From the NCBI RefSeq assembly GCF_029105185.1, contig NZ_JAFMZK010000004.1, positions 124,001 through 188,000 on the forward strand: DNA of 64,000 nt, given 5' to 3'. Positions 7,844 to 19,287 of the stretch are shown here, one piece after another. Every line of letters begins with the position of its first letter. Positions within the stretch are counted from its first letter, which is position 1. The DNA comes from Aliiroseovarius sp. Z3. Its GTDB lineage: Bacteria > Pseudomonadota > Alphaproteobacteria > Rhodobacterales > Rhodobacteraceae. The notes beneath the pieces were generated by a model. It had not been told where the DNA came from, searched no databases, and saw only the letters and a list, made by a program, of their open reading frames with translations. The translations under genes and the position numbers were made by a program.

Positions 7844-9490
7844 ATGTCCGAGATGCGAGACGCCGCGATGAGTTCGAAAGCCTGGCCCTTTGAAGAAGCG
7901 CGCCGGGTGCTCAAACGTTATCAAAAGGCGCCGCCCAAGAAGGGGTTTGTGCTGTTTGAAACGGGCTATGGCCCGTCGGGTCTGCCCCATATCGGCACCT
8001 TTGGCGAGGTCGCGCGCACCACGATGATCCAGCGCGCATTCGAGGTGATCTCGGATATCCCAAGCAAGCTGATCTGTTTTTCCGACGATCTGGACGGGAT
8101 GCGCAAGATCCCCGGCAATGTGCCCAACGCAGAAGGGCTGCAGGCGCATTTGCAAAAACCGCTGACCTCGGTGCCTGATCCGTTTGGCGAGTATGAGAGC
8201 TTTGGCCATCATAACAACGCCATGCTGCGCCGGTTCCTGGACACGTTCGGGTTTGAATACGAGTTCTATTCGGCCACCGAATTCTATGGTTCGGGTCAGT
8301 TTGACGAGGTGCTAAAGCGCGCGGTCGAAAAGTATGATGACATCATGGAGGTGATGCTGAAGTCCCTGCGGGAAGAGCGTCGGCAGACCTATTCGATCTT
8401 CCTGCCGATCCACCCGGAAACCGGTCGCGTGCTCTATGTGCCGATGAAAGAGGTGAACGCAGAGAACCACACCATCACCTTTGACGATGAGGACGGCAAA
8501 GAATGGACGCTGCCTGTCACCGGCGGCAATGTGAAATTGCAATGGAAGCCTGATTTCGGCGCGCGCTGGGCGGCGCTGGAAGTCGATTTCGAGATGTACG
8601 GCAAGGACCACAGCACCAACACGCCGATCTATGACAAAATCTGCCGCATACTCGGTTGGCCAGCGCCCGAACATTTCACCTATGAGCTGTTTCTGGACGA
8701 GAACGGGCAAAAGATTTCGAAAACAAGCGGTAACGGGGTGTCGATTGATGAATGGCTGACCTATGCCTCGACCGAAAGCCTTGCCTATTTCATGTACCTA
8801 AAGCCGAAGACGGCGAAACGGATGCATTTTGATGTGATCCCGAAGGCGATGGATGAATATCATCAACAACTTAACGCCTATCACAAACAAGACCTGAAAG
8901 GGCAGTTGAACAACCCGGTCTGGCACATCCACGGTGGTGACGTGCCGCAATCGAACATGGTGGTGCCGTTCACCATGCTTTTGAACCTTGCCTCGGTTGC
9001 GTCGGCGGATGATAAGGATCAGCTTTGGGGCTTCATCAAGCGCTATGCGCCTGAGGCGTCACCGGAAACCCACCCCGATCTGGACGCCGCTGCAGGCTAT
9101 GCCGTGAAATACTTCCAGGACTTCGTGGCCCCCGCCCGCACGTTCCGCGCACCGACCGAGCAAGAGCGCGCGGCGATGGAAGAACTGGCAGCTGCCTTCC
9201 GAGATGGCGACACGGCACTAGACGTGATTGCCCGCAAGAACGCACAAATGGGCAATGACGACCCCGCGCCCGAGGTTGATTTCACCTCGGACGAATTCCT
9301 GCAATCCATCGTTTTCGCGGTGGGCAAGTTGCACGGGTTCGACAACCTGCGCGACTGGTTCAAGGCGCTTTACGAGGTGCTGCTGGGCGCAAGCCAGGGC
9401 CCGCGTTTCGGCAGTTTCGCTGCCCTGTACGGTGTTGAAGAAACCGCAACCCTGATTGATCAGGGACTTGCAGGTGAGTTGATGAAATAG
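7844..9490 (+). CDS. lysK: Lysyl-tRNA synthetase, class I
   Basis: The 548-residue enzyme is the class I (archaeal-type) lysyl-tRNA synthetase rather than the more common class II LysS. The HIGH-type motif is HIGTFGE following GYGPSGLP, and the KMSKS-type motif is KISKTSGNG. It charges tRNA-Lys in the cytoplasm. Class I LysRS is normal for many alphaproteobacteria, so this is not by itself a recent transfer. The ATG at 7844 is preceded by AAGGAAAAAG, and a strong terminator follows the stop. Confidence 0.95.
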   Translation: MSEMRDAAMSSKAWPFEEARRVLKRYQKAPPKKGFVLFETGYGPSGLPHIGTFGEVARTTMIQRAFEVISDIPSKLICFSDDLDGMRKIPGNVPNAEGLQAHLQKPLTSVPDPFGEYESFGHHNNAMLRRFLDTFGFEYEFYSATEFYGSGQFDEVLKRAVEKYDDIMEVMLKSLREERRQTYSIFLPIHPETGRVLYVPMKEVNAENHTITFDDEDGKEWTLPVTGGNVKLQWKPDFGARWAALEVDFEMYGKDHSTNTPIYDKICRILGWPAPEHFTYELFLDENGQKISKTSGNGVSIDEWLTYASTESLAYFMYLKPKTAKRMHFDVIPKAMDEYHQQLNAYHKQDLKGQLNNPVWHIHGGDVPQSNMVVPFTMLLNLASVASADDKDQLWGFIKRYAPEASPETHPDLDAAAGYAVKYFQDFVAPARTFRAPTEQERAAMEELAAAFRDGDTALDVIARKNAQMGNDDPAPEVDFTSDEFLQSIVFAVGKLHGFDNLRDWFKALYEVLLGASQGPRFGSFAALYGVEETATLIDQGLAGELMK

Positions 9491-9511
9491 GGATTTCCGA
9501 CCCGAACAAAC

Positions 9512-9542
9512 AAACGGCGCGCCAGATTGGTGCGCCGTTTTT
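9512..9542 (+). terminator. Rho-independent terminator of lysK
   Basis: AAACGGCGC (9512-9520) pairs with GCGCCGTTT (9532-9540) and runs into TT, 22 bases after the lysK stop codon. Confidence 0.85.
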
Positions 9543-9625
9543 CGTTGCGCGAACAGGCCACCGTTCGCCCCTGTTCCGTCTCGTTAACGACTGATTGATA
9601 GCTCTTTCGCTGTTTTTGCCCCGTC

Positions 9626-9658
9626 GCCCATCGCGCGATGGGCCATGCGTCGATGGCG
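9626..9658. repeat. Tandem palindromes upstream of the beta-helix gene
   Basis: 9626-9643 is a perfect 18-bp palindrome (GCCCATCGCGCGATGGGC). It is followed at once by a second, hyphenated one, ATGCG ... CGCAT (about 9645-9661). Both lie within 80 bases of the start of the beta-helix gene and could be an operator or 5' leader structure; their role is unknown. Confidence 0.5.
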
Positions 9659-9701
9659 CATCGCCACAGGGGCTGCATGTCTGGACCTGAAAGGGAAATC
9701 A

Positions 9702-11993
9702 ATGAACAAGGCGCTTACCGATGGGGTGGTCTTCATGCCCCCCGCATTCGAAGATGGGTTGACGGTCTGGTCAAGCGAGGATGGAACACCCGGGTCTCAG
9801 ACCTATGTGGGGGCGGGCAACGCCGCTCTGGTGCCTGCCGATCAGGATTTCGATGGATGTCTTGAGCTTCTGAAAACCGCGACCACGCAGAAGCTCCGCT
9901 ATATGGGGCAGACGCCTTATGAGCAGGGGTGCTATCTGCGAGTGTCGGCCAAGGTCAAAGCGATCTCTGGCCCGCTGCCATCGGTGCGGGTGGCCGCGTG
10001 GCCCGCGCAAAGCGGCGGTGCCCATGCCGTGGGCAACCTGGAAACCGGCCCTGTGACCGCGCTGACCGCTTATGGCGAAGTGGTTGAGATTTCGGCCATT
10101 ATTGGGTCCGGCAGCCGGAATGGTGTCGATATCATCTGGGGCGCAGACGTGGCCTATGCCCATGTGGGGCTGGATCTGATCGGATCCAACGGCGGCGTGG
10201 TGCGGATCGACGATCTGGTGGTCGAGGACGTGACCGGAGCATACCTTCGTGACATGATGGATTGGGTCGATGTACGCGATTTCGGGGCGGTAGGTGACGG
10301 GGTCACTGATGACAAGCCTGCCTTTGAAGCCGCCGACGCGGCCGCCAACGGGCGCACGGTGCTGGTGCCCGAGGGCAGCTATCGGATTGGGTCGAACCTG
10401 ACCCTTCACGCCGATATCCGGTTTGAAGGCACGGTAACGATGGCGGATGACGTCTATCTGTCGTTGACCCGCAATTTTGACCTTCCCACCTATATCGACG
10501 CGTTCGGAGCGGAAGAACTGGGGTTTCGCAAGGCCTTTCAGGCGCTTTTGCATTATGCGGACCATGAAATTCTGGACATGTGCGGGCGCCGTGTGGATGT
10601 CACTGCGCCGATTGATATGCAGGCCGCCTATGACGCGGGTGACACATTCCTGATCCGACGCGTGATCAAGAACGGCCAGTTTTATGTGATCGGCGGGTCA
10701 GCCTGGGACAGCGAAAGCAGCAGTTCCAGCGCAAAATACAACCCTGCCAACCCCTATAAACTGACCAATGTTGCCAATATCGCGGCGGTTCAGGCCGGGT
10801 CGGTTGTGACGGGCGCTGGCGTGGGGCGCGAGGTGTATGTCAAAGCGGTCAATATCGGCGCGTCCGAAGTTGAGCTGAGCCAACCGCTTTGGGGGCCAGC
10901 CGCAAACCAGACATACACGTTCACCCGGCACAAATACGTGTTGGATTTCGGGGGCTTCGCGCAAGTCAACCGTATGAACCTGACCGAGGTCGAGTTTCAG
11001 TGCAACGGCCATGCTTCGGCGGTGTTGCTTCCGAGAGATGGCGAGAATTTCGTGTTTCAGGACTGTTTCTTCATCAAGCCGAAGAACCGGGGTATCAGTT
11101 CGATCGGTCGTGGGTGTCAGGACTTGCATCTGGACCGGTGCCAGTTTGTCTCGAACGAACAAAGCCAGCCAGCCACCACGCGACAGTCGGTTGCCTTCAA
11201 CGTGAATGCCAATGACGCCAAGATTCGGGACAACCGGTTCCAACGTATGGGCACCTCGATGGTGTTGCACGGGTCTGGGCATATCATTCAGGGCAACCAC
11301 CTGTTCCAGGGCGATGAGGTCACGGACGGCCCCCGCGTCGCGGGTATGGTGTTCACTTACGAAAACAACAAGACCGTCCTGAATGGCAACTACGTCGATA
11401 ACTGTTTCATCGAATGGAACAACGAACACGACGCCTACCCTGATCACGGGTCAGAGTACTCGTTCGGGGGGATGACGATCACCGGCAATATCTTTACCGC
11501 CAACGACGTGGCGTCTTGGTTCAAGTGGATCCTGATCAAACCGTTCGGTAACGGGCATTATGTCTCGGGTCTGCATGTGACCAACAACACGTTCCGCACA
11601 CTGGCCGGATGGATCGACCGGGTTGAAGGGGTGTCCACGACCCATGCCGGTCTGGATTACTGGAGCATGAAGGACGTGACGTTTGAGAACAACGCCTTCA
11701 CGGGTGTGACGCAATCGACGGTTTCGCCGGTGACGTTGGAATTCAATCAGAACACCGCCGCCGCGACCTGGACCTTGGACGGGTCGGCCTATTTCCCGTT
11801 TGGAGGAAATGCGCGAACGGTGCCCAGTGTCACGATCGAAGGAGATTTGCGTGACGCGTCCAACAATCAGGTTTGGGACAATCCGCATGTTCTGGTGAAC
11901 CGCGGGGCGACCTATAAGCAAGTGCAACTGAAATGGTCGCGCGCCGTGCGGGGCACTGCCCATGTGACTATGCGTGTGGATCGCCCGGTTTGA
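9702..11993 (+). CDS. Large right-handed beta-helix protein with Pectate_lyase_3-type domain
   Basis: From the ATG at 9702 (AAAGGG upstream) the product has 763 residues; an in-frame start at 9645 lacks a ribosome site. The N-terminal 170 residues look like a beta-sandwich or carbohydrate-binding-like module. At about residue 190 VRDFGAVGDGVTDD begins the pectate-lyase-3 / glycosyl hydrolase 28-related signature, followed by rungs of parallel beta-helix rich in Asn and Gly. No signal peptide is seen. Such proteins occur in phage tail spikes and in Rhodobacterales genomes outside prophages; a spike or surface polysaccharide-binding role is possible. No phage genes adjoin it and it has its own terminator. 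Confidence 0.75.
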   Translation: MNKALTDGVVFMPPAFEDGLTVWSSEDGTPGSQTYVGAGNAALVPADQDFDGCLELLKTATTQKLRYMGQTPYEQGCYLRVSAKVKAISGPLPSVRVAAWPAQSGGAHAVGNLETGPVTALTAYGEVVEISAIIGSGSRNGVDIIWGADVAYAHVGLDLIGSNGGVVRIDDLVVEDVTGAYLRDMMDWVDVRDFGAVGDGVTDDKPAFEAADAAANGRTVLVPEGSYRIGSNLTLHADIRFEGTVTMADDVYLSLTRNFDLPTYIDAFGAEELGFRKAFQALLHYADHEILDMCGRRVDVTAPIDMQAAYDAGDTFLIRRVIKNGQFYVIGGSAWDSESSSSSAKYNPANPYKLTNVANIAAVQAGSVVTGAGVGREVYVKAVNIGASEVELSQPLWGPAANQTYTFTRHKYVLDFGGFAQVNRMNLTEVEFQCNGHASAVLLPRDGENFVFQDCFFIKPKNRGISSIGRGCQDLHLDRCQFVSNEQSQPATTRQSVAFNVNANDAKIRDNRFQRMGTSMVLHGSGHIIQGNHLFQGDEVTDGPRVAGMVFTYENNKTVLNGNYVDNCFIEWNNEHDAYPDHGSEYSFGGMTITGNIFTANDVASWFKWILIKPFGNGHYVSGLHVTNNTFRTLAGWIDRVEGVSTTHAGLDYWSMKDVTFENNAFTGVTQSTVSPVTLEFNQNTAAATWTLDGSAYFPFGGNARTVPSVTIEGDLRDASNNQVWDNPHVLVNRGATYKQVQLKWSRAVRGTAHVTMRVDRPV

Positions 11994-12017
11994 AGGATGT
12001 CCTGACAAGTGACTTGG

Positions 12018-12046
12018 AAAGGCCTGCGTCGACGCGGGCCTTTTTT
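12018..12046 (+). terminator. Rho-independent terminator of the beta-helix gene
   Basis: AAAGGCC pairs with GGCC plus T-rich 3' flank around an inner GCGTCGACGC palindrome, ending in six T, 25 bases after the stop codon. Confidence 0.88.
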
Positions 12047-12138
12047 ATTGGAAACGGCGATTTCCATTGATTCGGATCAAGGTACTGAACGCGATAAGAT
12101 GCTACCAGTGCCGTGGACCCCTAAAAGGAGATTGGCGT

Positions 12139-13122
12139 ATGACAGCAAAGCAGGCACGTGTATCGAAAACCACCCAGAAAACTGTGGAAAGTGACAGTAC
12201 CCCCTCGGCAAATGCGGCCGAGGAGTTAGCTCCCGAGCTGCAGCAAAGCAAGAACGGCTTTCCGACTGTCACCGAAGACAAGATTCGACAGACATTCGAG
12301 AATGGAAAGTACCCATACCGAGTCAAACTGGGCCGCCGCGAATATGAAGCGTCCAAGGCTAAGTTGCAGGCAGAGCTGTTGAAAGTGCAGCGTTGGGTTG
12401 GAGAGACCGGTCAGAAATTTGTGCTGCTGTTCGAAGGCCGCGACGCTGCGGGCAAGGGCGGCACAATCAAACGGTTCATGGAGCATCTAAATCCCCGTGA
12501 AGCGCGGGTTGTGGCCCTGAACAAGCCCACGGATAAAGAGCGTGGGGAATGGTTCTATCAACGATATGTGTCGCACCTGCCGACGTCGGGCGAGATGGTG
12601 TTCTATGATCGGTCCTGGTACAATCGTGCCGGTGTCGAGCGCGTCATGGGCTTTTGCAACGCTAATGAGTATCTTGAATTCATGCGCCAGACGCCGGAGT
12701 TCGAGCGTATGCTGACAAGGTCCGGCGTTCAGCTTTATAAATACTGGTTCTCGGTGACGCAGCCGGAACAGAAACGCCGCTTTGACAGCCGCAAGGATGA
12801 TCCCCTGAAGCGTTGGAAGCTGAGCCCGGTTGATGTGGCGTCCTTGTCGAAATGGGATGATTACACCGAAGCGAAAGAGGCGATGTTTTTCTATACGCAT
12901 ACGGCAGATGCCCCTTGGACCATCATCAAATCCAATGACAAGAAACGCGCGCGTCTGGAATGCATGCGTCATTTCCTGTCAACGTTGGACTACCCTGACA
13001 AGGACCATGAATTGGTTGGCGAACCAGATCCATTGATTGTTGGCCATGCAAGTCAGGTGATCCACAAAGCAGATCACATACTTGGCTCAAGCCTGCATCC
13101 CGATCAGCGGCGCGGCAGCTAA
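12139..13122 (+). CDS. ppk2: Polyphosphate kinase 2
   Basis: The ATG at 12139 lies eight bases after AGGAG and gives 327 residues; an upstream in-frame extension has no such site. The PPK2 Walker A segment is FEGRDAAGKGG, followed by the lid-region NKPTDKERGEW and the Walker B stretch VFYDRSWYNR. PPK2 enzymes use polyphosphate to phosphorylate nucleotides (usually GDP or ADP) and can run in reverse. The single-domain length fits the class that acts on nucleoside diphosphates. The N-terminal 60 residues are a charged extension. A strong hairpin terminator follows. Confidence 0.93.
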   Translation: MTAKQARVSKTTQKTVESDSTPSANAAEELAPELQQSKNGFPTVTEDKIRQTFENGKYPYRVKLGRREYEASKAKLQAELLKVQRWVGETGQKFVLLFEGRDAAGKGGTIKRFMEHLNPREARVVALNKPTDKERGEWFYQRYVSHLPTSGEMVFYDRSWYNRAGVERVMGFCNANEYLEFMRQTPEFERMLTRSGVQLYKYWFSVTQPEQKRRFDSRKDDPLKRWKLSPVDVASLSKWDDYTEAKEAMFFYTHTADAPWTIIKSNDKKRARLECMRHFLSTLDYPDKDHELVGEPDPLIVGHASQVIHKADHILGSSLHPDQRRGS

Positions 13123-13143
13123 TCAGATTTGAGCGTTGGAACT

Positions 13144-13174
13144 GAAAAGGGGGTCAGAAACCGGCCCCCTTTTC
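13144..13174 (+). terminator. Terminator of ppk2
   Basis: GAAAAGGGGG (13144-13153) and CCCCCTTTTC (13165-13174) form a perfect 10-bp stem, the 3' arm carrying the T-run, 21 bases after the ppk2 stop. Confidence 0.8.
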
Positions 13175-13271
13175 TGCATCCAGTCGCCGTTCCTGCCACC
13201 TGGTGAAAGCGATGCTTGCCTTCGCTTGGCAGCCCTTTAAGCTTGGCGCAAAACAAGGGCAGGAGCATCCG

Positions 13272-14420
13272 ATGACCTATTCACGACGTTTTATCGTCTG
13301 CGGCTTGGCCGGGCTTTATCTGTCCGGATGCCAGTCCGGTGCGGCCACGCAATCGACGTCGCGACCCGCCACTGGTTCGGCCATGCGCGCGGCCCCGAAT
13401 GCGGCGTTCGATCGCTGGGTCGAAGGCGCGAAAGCACGGGCGAAGGCCCGCGGTATCGGCGCCTCTACGGTCGACCGTGCGTTCCGCAATGTCGGTTATC
13501 TGCCCGGCGTGGTGGAACGGGACCGAAATCAGACCGAATTTGTCCGCTCGTTCGAGGATTATCTGGCCATTGCCGCTTCTGATGACCGGATTGCCAAAGG
13601 GCGCAGCATGTTGCGACGTCACGCGAGCTTGCTGTCGCAGCTTGAAGCGAAATACGGCGTCGAGGAAGAGGTGATCGTGGCGGTCTGGGGGCTGGAAAGC
13701 CGCTATGGCGCACGGCGCGGGGATGTGCCTGTGATCTCGGCCTTGTCGACATTGGCGTTTGATGGACGGCGCGGCAGGTTTTTCGAGGGGCAGTTGATGG
13801 CCGCTCTGAAAATTCTCGAACGCGGTGATGTCACGCCCGACCGCATGACCGGAAGCTGGGCAGGGGCAATGGGGCACACCCAGTTCATCCCGACCTCATA
13901 TCTTGCCTATGCTGTTGATTTCCGGGGCGATGGTCGACGCGACATCTGGTCGGACGATCCCACCGACGCGCTGGCCTCGACCGCAGCTTACCTTAGCCGG
14001 TCGGGCTGGCGGACCGGGCAGCGTTGGGGGGACGAGATCACCGGGCGTGCGCCTTCGGGGCGCGGTCGTGTTGTGACACCAGCAGGCGCAAACGGCCCTG
14101 TGTTCGAGGTCTATCACAACTACAGCGTGCTGGGTCGCTACAACAACGCACAGAAATATATCATCGGTGTCGGGCATTTGTCAGACCGTCTGAAAGGGCG
14201 GCCCGCTTTGCGCGGCACCTTCGGGCCGGATGGGAATGGATTGACGTTGCAGGATCGCAAGGCGCTGCAGCGCGGCCTGACCCGCGCAGGGTTTGATGTT
14301 GGCGAAGCGGATGGCGTGATCGGCAAGAAAACCCTGCAAGCGATCGAGGCGTTTCAACATGCGCGTGGCCTTCCGGTCACTGGCACACCGTCCCGGTCGC
14401 TTCTCAGCCTGTTGGGCTAG
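13272..14420 (+). CDS. Lytic murein transglycosylase, MltB family lipoprotein
   Basis: The ATG at 13272 follows AGGAG and begins a lipoprotein signal (lipobox LSGC, Cys at about residue 18). The catalytic domain of the SLT-2/MltB family carries the active-site glutamate in VWGLESRYG and the downstream MGHTQFIPTSY segment. The last 60 residues form a peptidoglycan-binding type 1 domain (LQRGLTRAGFDVGEADG, then a matching repeat). It cleaves glycan strands to 1,6-anhydro-muropeptides at the membrane. 382 residues is normal for MltB proteins with a C-terminal binding domain. The family is certain; the exact paralogue name is not. Confidence 0.92.
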   Translation: MTYSRRFIVCGLAGLYLSGCQSGAATQSTSRPATGSAMRAAPNAAFDRWVEGAKARAKARGIGASTVDRAFRNVGYLPGVVERDRNQTEFVRSFEDYLAIAASDDRIAKGRSMLRRHASLLSQLEAKYGVEEEVIVAVWGLESRYGARRGDVPVISALSTLAFDGRRGRFFEGQLMAALKILERGDVTPDRMTGSWAGAMGHTQFIPTSYLAYAVDFRGDGRRDIWSDDPTDALASTAAYLSRSGWRTGQRWGDEITGRAPSGRGRVVTPAGANGPVFEVYHNYSVLGRYNNAQKYIIGVGHLSDRLKGRPALRGTFGPDGNGLTLQDRKALQRGLTRAGFDVGEADGVIGKKTLQAIEAFQHARGLPVTGTPSRSLLSLLG

Positions 14421-14491
14421 ATTACAGCAGGCAGACCAATCCGGGCATTCGATGTCTTGCCCCGCATCTTGTTCCGGCATAGGTCTGGGTG

Positions 14492-15865
14492 ATGTTGCAA
14501 ACACTCACCCTGTCACAGCACATGCGCGCCGTCCTTGTCCTGGGCCTTCCGCTTGTCGCGTCTCATCTTGCACAGTTCGCTGTGCAGATCATCGACACGA
14601 TCATGCTGGGCTGGTACGGGGTCGAGGAACTGGCCGCCGTAACGCTGGCCGGAACTTTCTTTTTCATGTTCCTGATCATGGGGTCGGGTCCGGCCTGGGC
14701 CTTGATGCCGATGGTCGCCGAGGCGTCGGAGGCCCGCGACGATGTGCGGGTGCGCAGGCTGACCCGGATGTCGATGTGGTTCTCGGTTGGTTTCGCGCTT
14801 CTGGTCTTGCCGCTGATGTGGATGTCGGCACCGATATTGCGCGCCATCGACCAGGATCCGGACCTGAGCCTGTTGGCGCAAGATTACCTGCGCATTGCCG
14901 GGGTGGGGCTTGTTCCCGCGCTGTTGGTGATGGCGCTGAAAAGCTATCTGGCGGCGCTGGAACACACCCGCATCGTGTTGTGGGCAACCGTGCTTGCCGC
15001 CGTGATGAACGGGTTCATCAACTATGCGCTGATCTTCGGCAATTGGGGGGCGCCCGAGCTTGGCGTGCGCGGGGCGGCCATCGCTTCGGTGCTGATCCAG
15101 ATCGCATCCGGGTTGGTGCTGGTCATCTATGCCGCGCGGCTGAACGCCGAAGCCAGCCTGTTCCGGCGGCTTTGGAAACCGGATTGGGAGGCATTGAGCC
15201 AGCTTCTGCGGCTCGGTATTCCCATCGGGCTGACCACCCTTGCCGAGGTCGGGATGTTCTCGGCCTCGACGGTTGTGGTCGGGTTGATCGGAACGCTGGA
15301 ACTGGCTGCGCATGGGATTGCCCTGCAAATCACGGCGGCGTTCTTCATGGTGCATCTGGGCCTGTCCAACACGGCGACGGTCAGAGCGGGCCGCGCGCTG
15401 GGCCGCCGGGACGAAGCCAGCCTGCGACGTGGCGCGCTGGCCGTAACGCTGGCGTCAGTTGTGTTTGGTGGTCTGACCGTGGTCCTTTTCCTTGGAGCGC
15501 CGGAACCAATGATCAAATTGTTCCTGCACCCCAATGAAATCCGACGGGACGAGATTGTCGCCCTTGGCTCGGTCCTTCTGATCGTGGCGGCCTTGTTTCA
15601 ATTTGCGGATGGGGCACAAGCCATCGCGATGGGGCTGCTGCGCGGGGTGCAAGACACACGCGTGCCGATGATCATCGCCACGCTCAGCTATTGGGGCGTT
15701 GGGATGACCATGTCCTATGTGCTGGGGATCACGCTGGGATATGGCGCGCCGGGGGTGTGGATCGGGTTGTTGTTGGGATTGGTCTGCGCTGGCATCTTCA
15801 TGTCATGGCGGTTCTGGAAAAGCTCGTCTCGGATCGGCGGCGGACAACCACAGCACGCAGCCTAG
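14492..15865 (+). CDS. MATE family multidrug efflux transporter
   Basis: About 457 residues with twelve hydrophobic segments in two six-helix halves, as in the NorM-like MATE transporters. The N-terminal LPLVASHLAQFAVQIIDTIM matches the first conserved helix. Translation may start at ATG 14492 or at the GTG one codon earlier. MATE pumps exchange Na+ or H+ for cationic drugs; substrate is not evident. Its TAG stop overlaps the stop of the convergent minus-strand gene within CTAG. Confidence 0.9.
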   Translation: MLQTLTLSQHMRAVLVLGLPLVASHLAQFAVQIIDTIMLGWYGVEELAAVTLAGTFFFMFLIMGSGPAWALMPMVAEASEARDDVRVRRLTRMSMWFSVGFALLVLPLMWMSAPILRAIDQDPDLSLLAQDYLRIAGVGLVPALLVMALKSYLAALEHTRIVLWATVLAAVMNGFINYALIFGNWGAPELGVRGAAIASVLIQIASGLVLVIYAARLNAEASLFRRLWKPDWEALSQLLRLGIPIGLTTLAEVGMFSASTVVVGLIGTLELAAHGIALQITAAFFMVHLGLSNTATVRAGRALGRRDEASLRRGALAVTLASVVFGGLTVVLFLGAPEPMIKLFLHPNEIRRDEIVALGSVLLIVAALFQFADGAQAIAMGLLRGVQDTRVPMIIATLSYWGVGMTMSYVLGITLGYGAPGVWIGLLLGLVCAGIFMSWRFWKSSSRIGGGQPQHAA

Positions 15866-16263
15866 CTTTGTTTTAGCCGGTCGGCTTTCTTTCGAACCAG
15901 CACCGCGCGCAGATCATGCATCGCCAACAAAAGTGCATCTGTCACCTGTTCCAACGCTTCAGGCGTGGCGCGGGTTTGCGCCCAATGGGCGGTCATGTTC
16001 AGATGATCGACACTGCGCAAGATGTCATCCAGATCACGTGTCTGAAGTGTAGCGCGTCGTTGTTCCATCCATTCTGATATCGCGGCATGATCCGCGTCAG
16101 TCAGCACATACTCGCCATGCGGTTTGACCTCGCCATTCCTGATGTTCACAGCGGCGATCTGGTCAAGCTCCAGCGGGCGTTGACGATTGTCGGTATTCAC
16201 ACGAAAGACGAACGCACCGTTCTCGCGCACACGAAAGTAATACTCGGGCAGGGAAACACTCAT
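15862..16263 (-). CDS. Conserved hypothetical protein of the aspC operon
   Basis: A 133-residue soluble protein whose ATG at 16263 overlaps the stop of the upstream VOC gene (ATGA), showing translational coupling. The N-terminal part (YYFRVRENGAFVFRV) is beta-rich and the rest helical, with a basic C-terminus. No known domain is recognised. Placement as the last gene after aspC and a VOC protein suggests co-expression but not a defined role. Confidence 0.7.
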   Translation of the reverse strand: MSVSLPEYYFRVRENGAFVFRVNTDNRQRPLELDQIAAVNIRNGEVKPHGEYVLTDADHAAISEWMEQRRATLQTRDLDDILRSVDHLNMTAHWAQTRATPEALEQVTDALLLAMHDLRAVLVRKKADRLKQS

Positions 16264-16645
16264 CAGACGTCCTTGTCTTCTATCACGCGCCACAGGCTGC
16301 CATCGGGGTCAACCAGATAGAACATGCGCGGTGCATTTTCGGTGGGGTCAGCGATGGCTGTCAGGCGGGGAAACCCGGTGGGATTGGTCGAAATATCCAA
16401 CTGGCGCCATTTGTCATGAAGCGCATCGATACTTGACAGACGCAAACAGGCCGAGAACCAGCTTTCCTTTGGATCAAGCTCGGAATGCGGAAAGAATTCC
16501 ACGGACATACCGTCCATTTCAAGGATCATCCAGCCGTCGCCACGCCAGGCCAGCCGAAACCCAAGCCCTTCATAGAAGGCCAGCGTGGCATCAAAGCTGC
16601 GACTGGGCAGGTTTGCCGTGATGCTTCCCTGCGACCGGGCGGACA

Positions 16646-16646
<1 letters not shown>
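16263..16646 (-). CDS. VOC-fold protein (bleomycin-resistance/glyoxalase-like)
   Basis: A 127-residue protein of the vicinal oxygen chelate superfamily. The segments LPSRSFDATLAFYEGLGF and MFYLVDPDGSLWRVIE are the two beta-alpha-beta hallmarks seen in bleomycin-binding proteins. The start at 16646 overlaps the aspC stop as ATGA; a start 18 bases upstream is possible but unlikely. The family may bind bleomycin-like drugs or be an enzyme; drug resistance is not demonstrated. Confidence 0.85.
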
Positions 16647-18357
<1,711 letters not shown>

Positions 18358-18361
<4 letters not shown>

Positions 18362-18666
18362 CCGGCGTGCCATTGGATCAGCTGAAGGAAACCCCCGGCG
18401 CGCGTCCGGGGGAAACGCGGGATGTGCGGGTCAAGCGTTTGGGCATGCGATCAATGCGTCGTGGCATCAAGGAAATGGATATCATCCTGCACCGCTATGC
18501 GTCTGATCGTCTGGCGCATATGAATGATGACGAGCTTGACCTGTACGAGGCGCTTTTAGGTGAAAACGATCAGGATCTTTATCAGTGGGTTTCCGGGCAA
18601 CAGGAACCGCCCGCGCATCTGACCGATATGATTGAACACATCATCCGCCATACGACGACGCGCTGA
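18358..18666 (+). CDS. sdhE: FAD assembly factor SdhE
   Basis: A 102-residue protein; residues RRGIKEMDIIL contain the RGxxEMD signature of SdhE, which helps attach FAD to succinate dehydrogenase. Helical layout with an acidic C-terminal half (DELDLYEALL) fits the Sdh5/SdhE family. The N-terminal extension before this core is longer than in E. coli. It is coupled by ATGA overlap to the XRE gene upstream, which superficially looks like a toxin-antitoxin pair but is not. Confidence 0.9.
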
Positions 18667-18744
18667 ACCGCCAGATTCGTTGAAAATTTTTAGCAACTGC
18701 TGATCGCATTTAACTGAATGTTCTCATTTCTCTCTGAATAGTCG

Positions 18745-18758
18745 CCTAAGTTATTAGG
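18745..18758. promoter_or_regulatory. Candidate operator palindrome upstream of the MarR gene
   Basis: CCTAA-GTTA-TTAGG is a hyphenated palindrome ending 12 bases before the start codon of the MarR-family gene, overlapping its ribosome-binding region. Autoregulation through such a site is typical of MarR proteins, but binding is inferred. Confidence 0.4.
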
Positions 18759-18770
18759 TCGGAGAGACGG

Positions 18771-19268
18771 ATGAGTATGCACTCCCCCATTGGGCAGACG
18801 AACAACCAGACATTTGTGTATCAGTATCTTGAGGCATTGGCGTTGGTCGAACGCCTGCATCGCTTGTTGCTGGACGTGATCAAGGACGAGTTTGAACGGG
18901 TCGGCGTGTTGGAAGTGAACGCGGTACAGGCCCTGTTGTTGTTCAATATAGGCGATAACGAGGTGACGGCGGGCGAGTTGAAGACGCGCGGCTATTACCA
19001 AGGGTCCAACGTGTCCTACAACCTCAAGAAACTTGTCGAAATGGGCTATATGCATCACCAGCGATGCGAGATTGACCGCCGCAGCGTTCGGGTGCGGCTG
19101 ACCGAAAAAGGGCGAGGCATTCGCGATACCGTCGCCGGGTTGTTTGAACGCCATGCAGACGGGCTGCAAACACGTGATGTGCTGTCGTCGTCGGGGATCG
19201 AGGATATTAATATCGCATTGAAACGGGTGGAGCGGTACTGGACAGATCAAATCAGGTATATCTATTAA
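18771..19268 (+). CDS. MarR family winged-helix regulator, LdtR-like
   Basis: A 165-residue protein with a winged-helix domain; VNAVQALLLFNIGDNEVTAG and KTRGYYQGSNVSYNLKKLVE form the recognition region, and DRRSVRVRLTEKG the wing. The layout resembles LdtR of rhizobia and Liberibacter, which controls an L,D-transpeptidase gene, though no such gene is adjacent here. The start is preceded by GGAGAG. A palindrome just upstream may be its operator. Confidence 0.85.
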   Translation: MSMHSPIGQTNNQTFVYQYLEALALVERLHRLLLDVIKDEFERVGVLEVNAVQALLLFNIGDNEVTAGELKTRGYYQGSNVSYNLKKLVEMGYMHHQRCEIDRRSVRVRLTEKGRGIRDTVAGLFERHADGLQTRDVLSSSGIEDINIALKRVERYWTDQIRYIY

Positions 19269-19287
19269 CCCGGATGGCCGGACGCGG

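Noticed and set aside
9563-9576. SOS box (GTTC repeat) before the beta-helix gene
   Set aside because: Spacing between the GTTC motifs is six, not the required seven.
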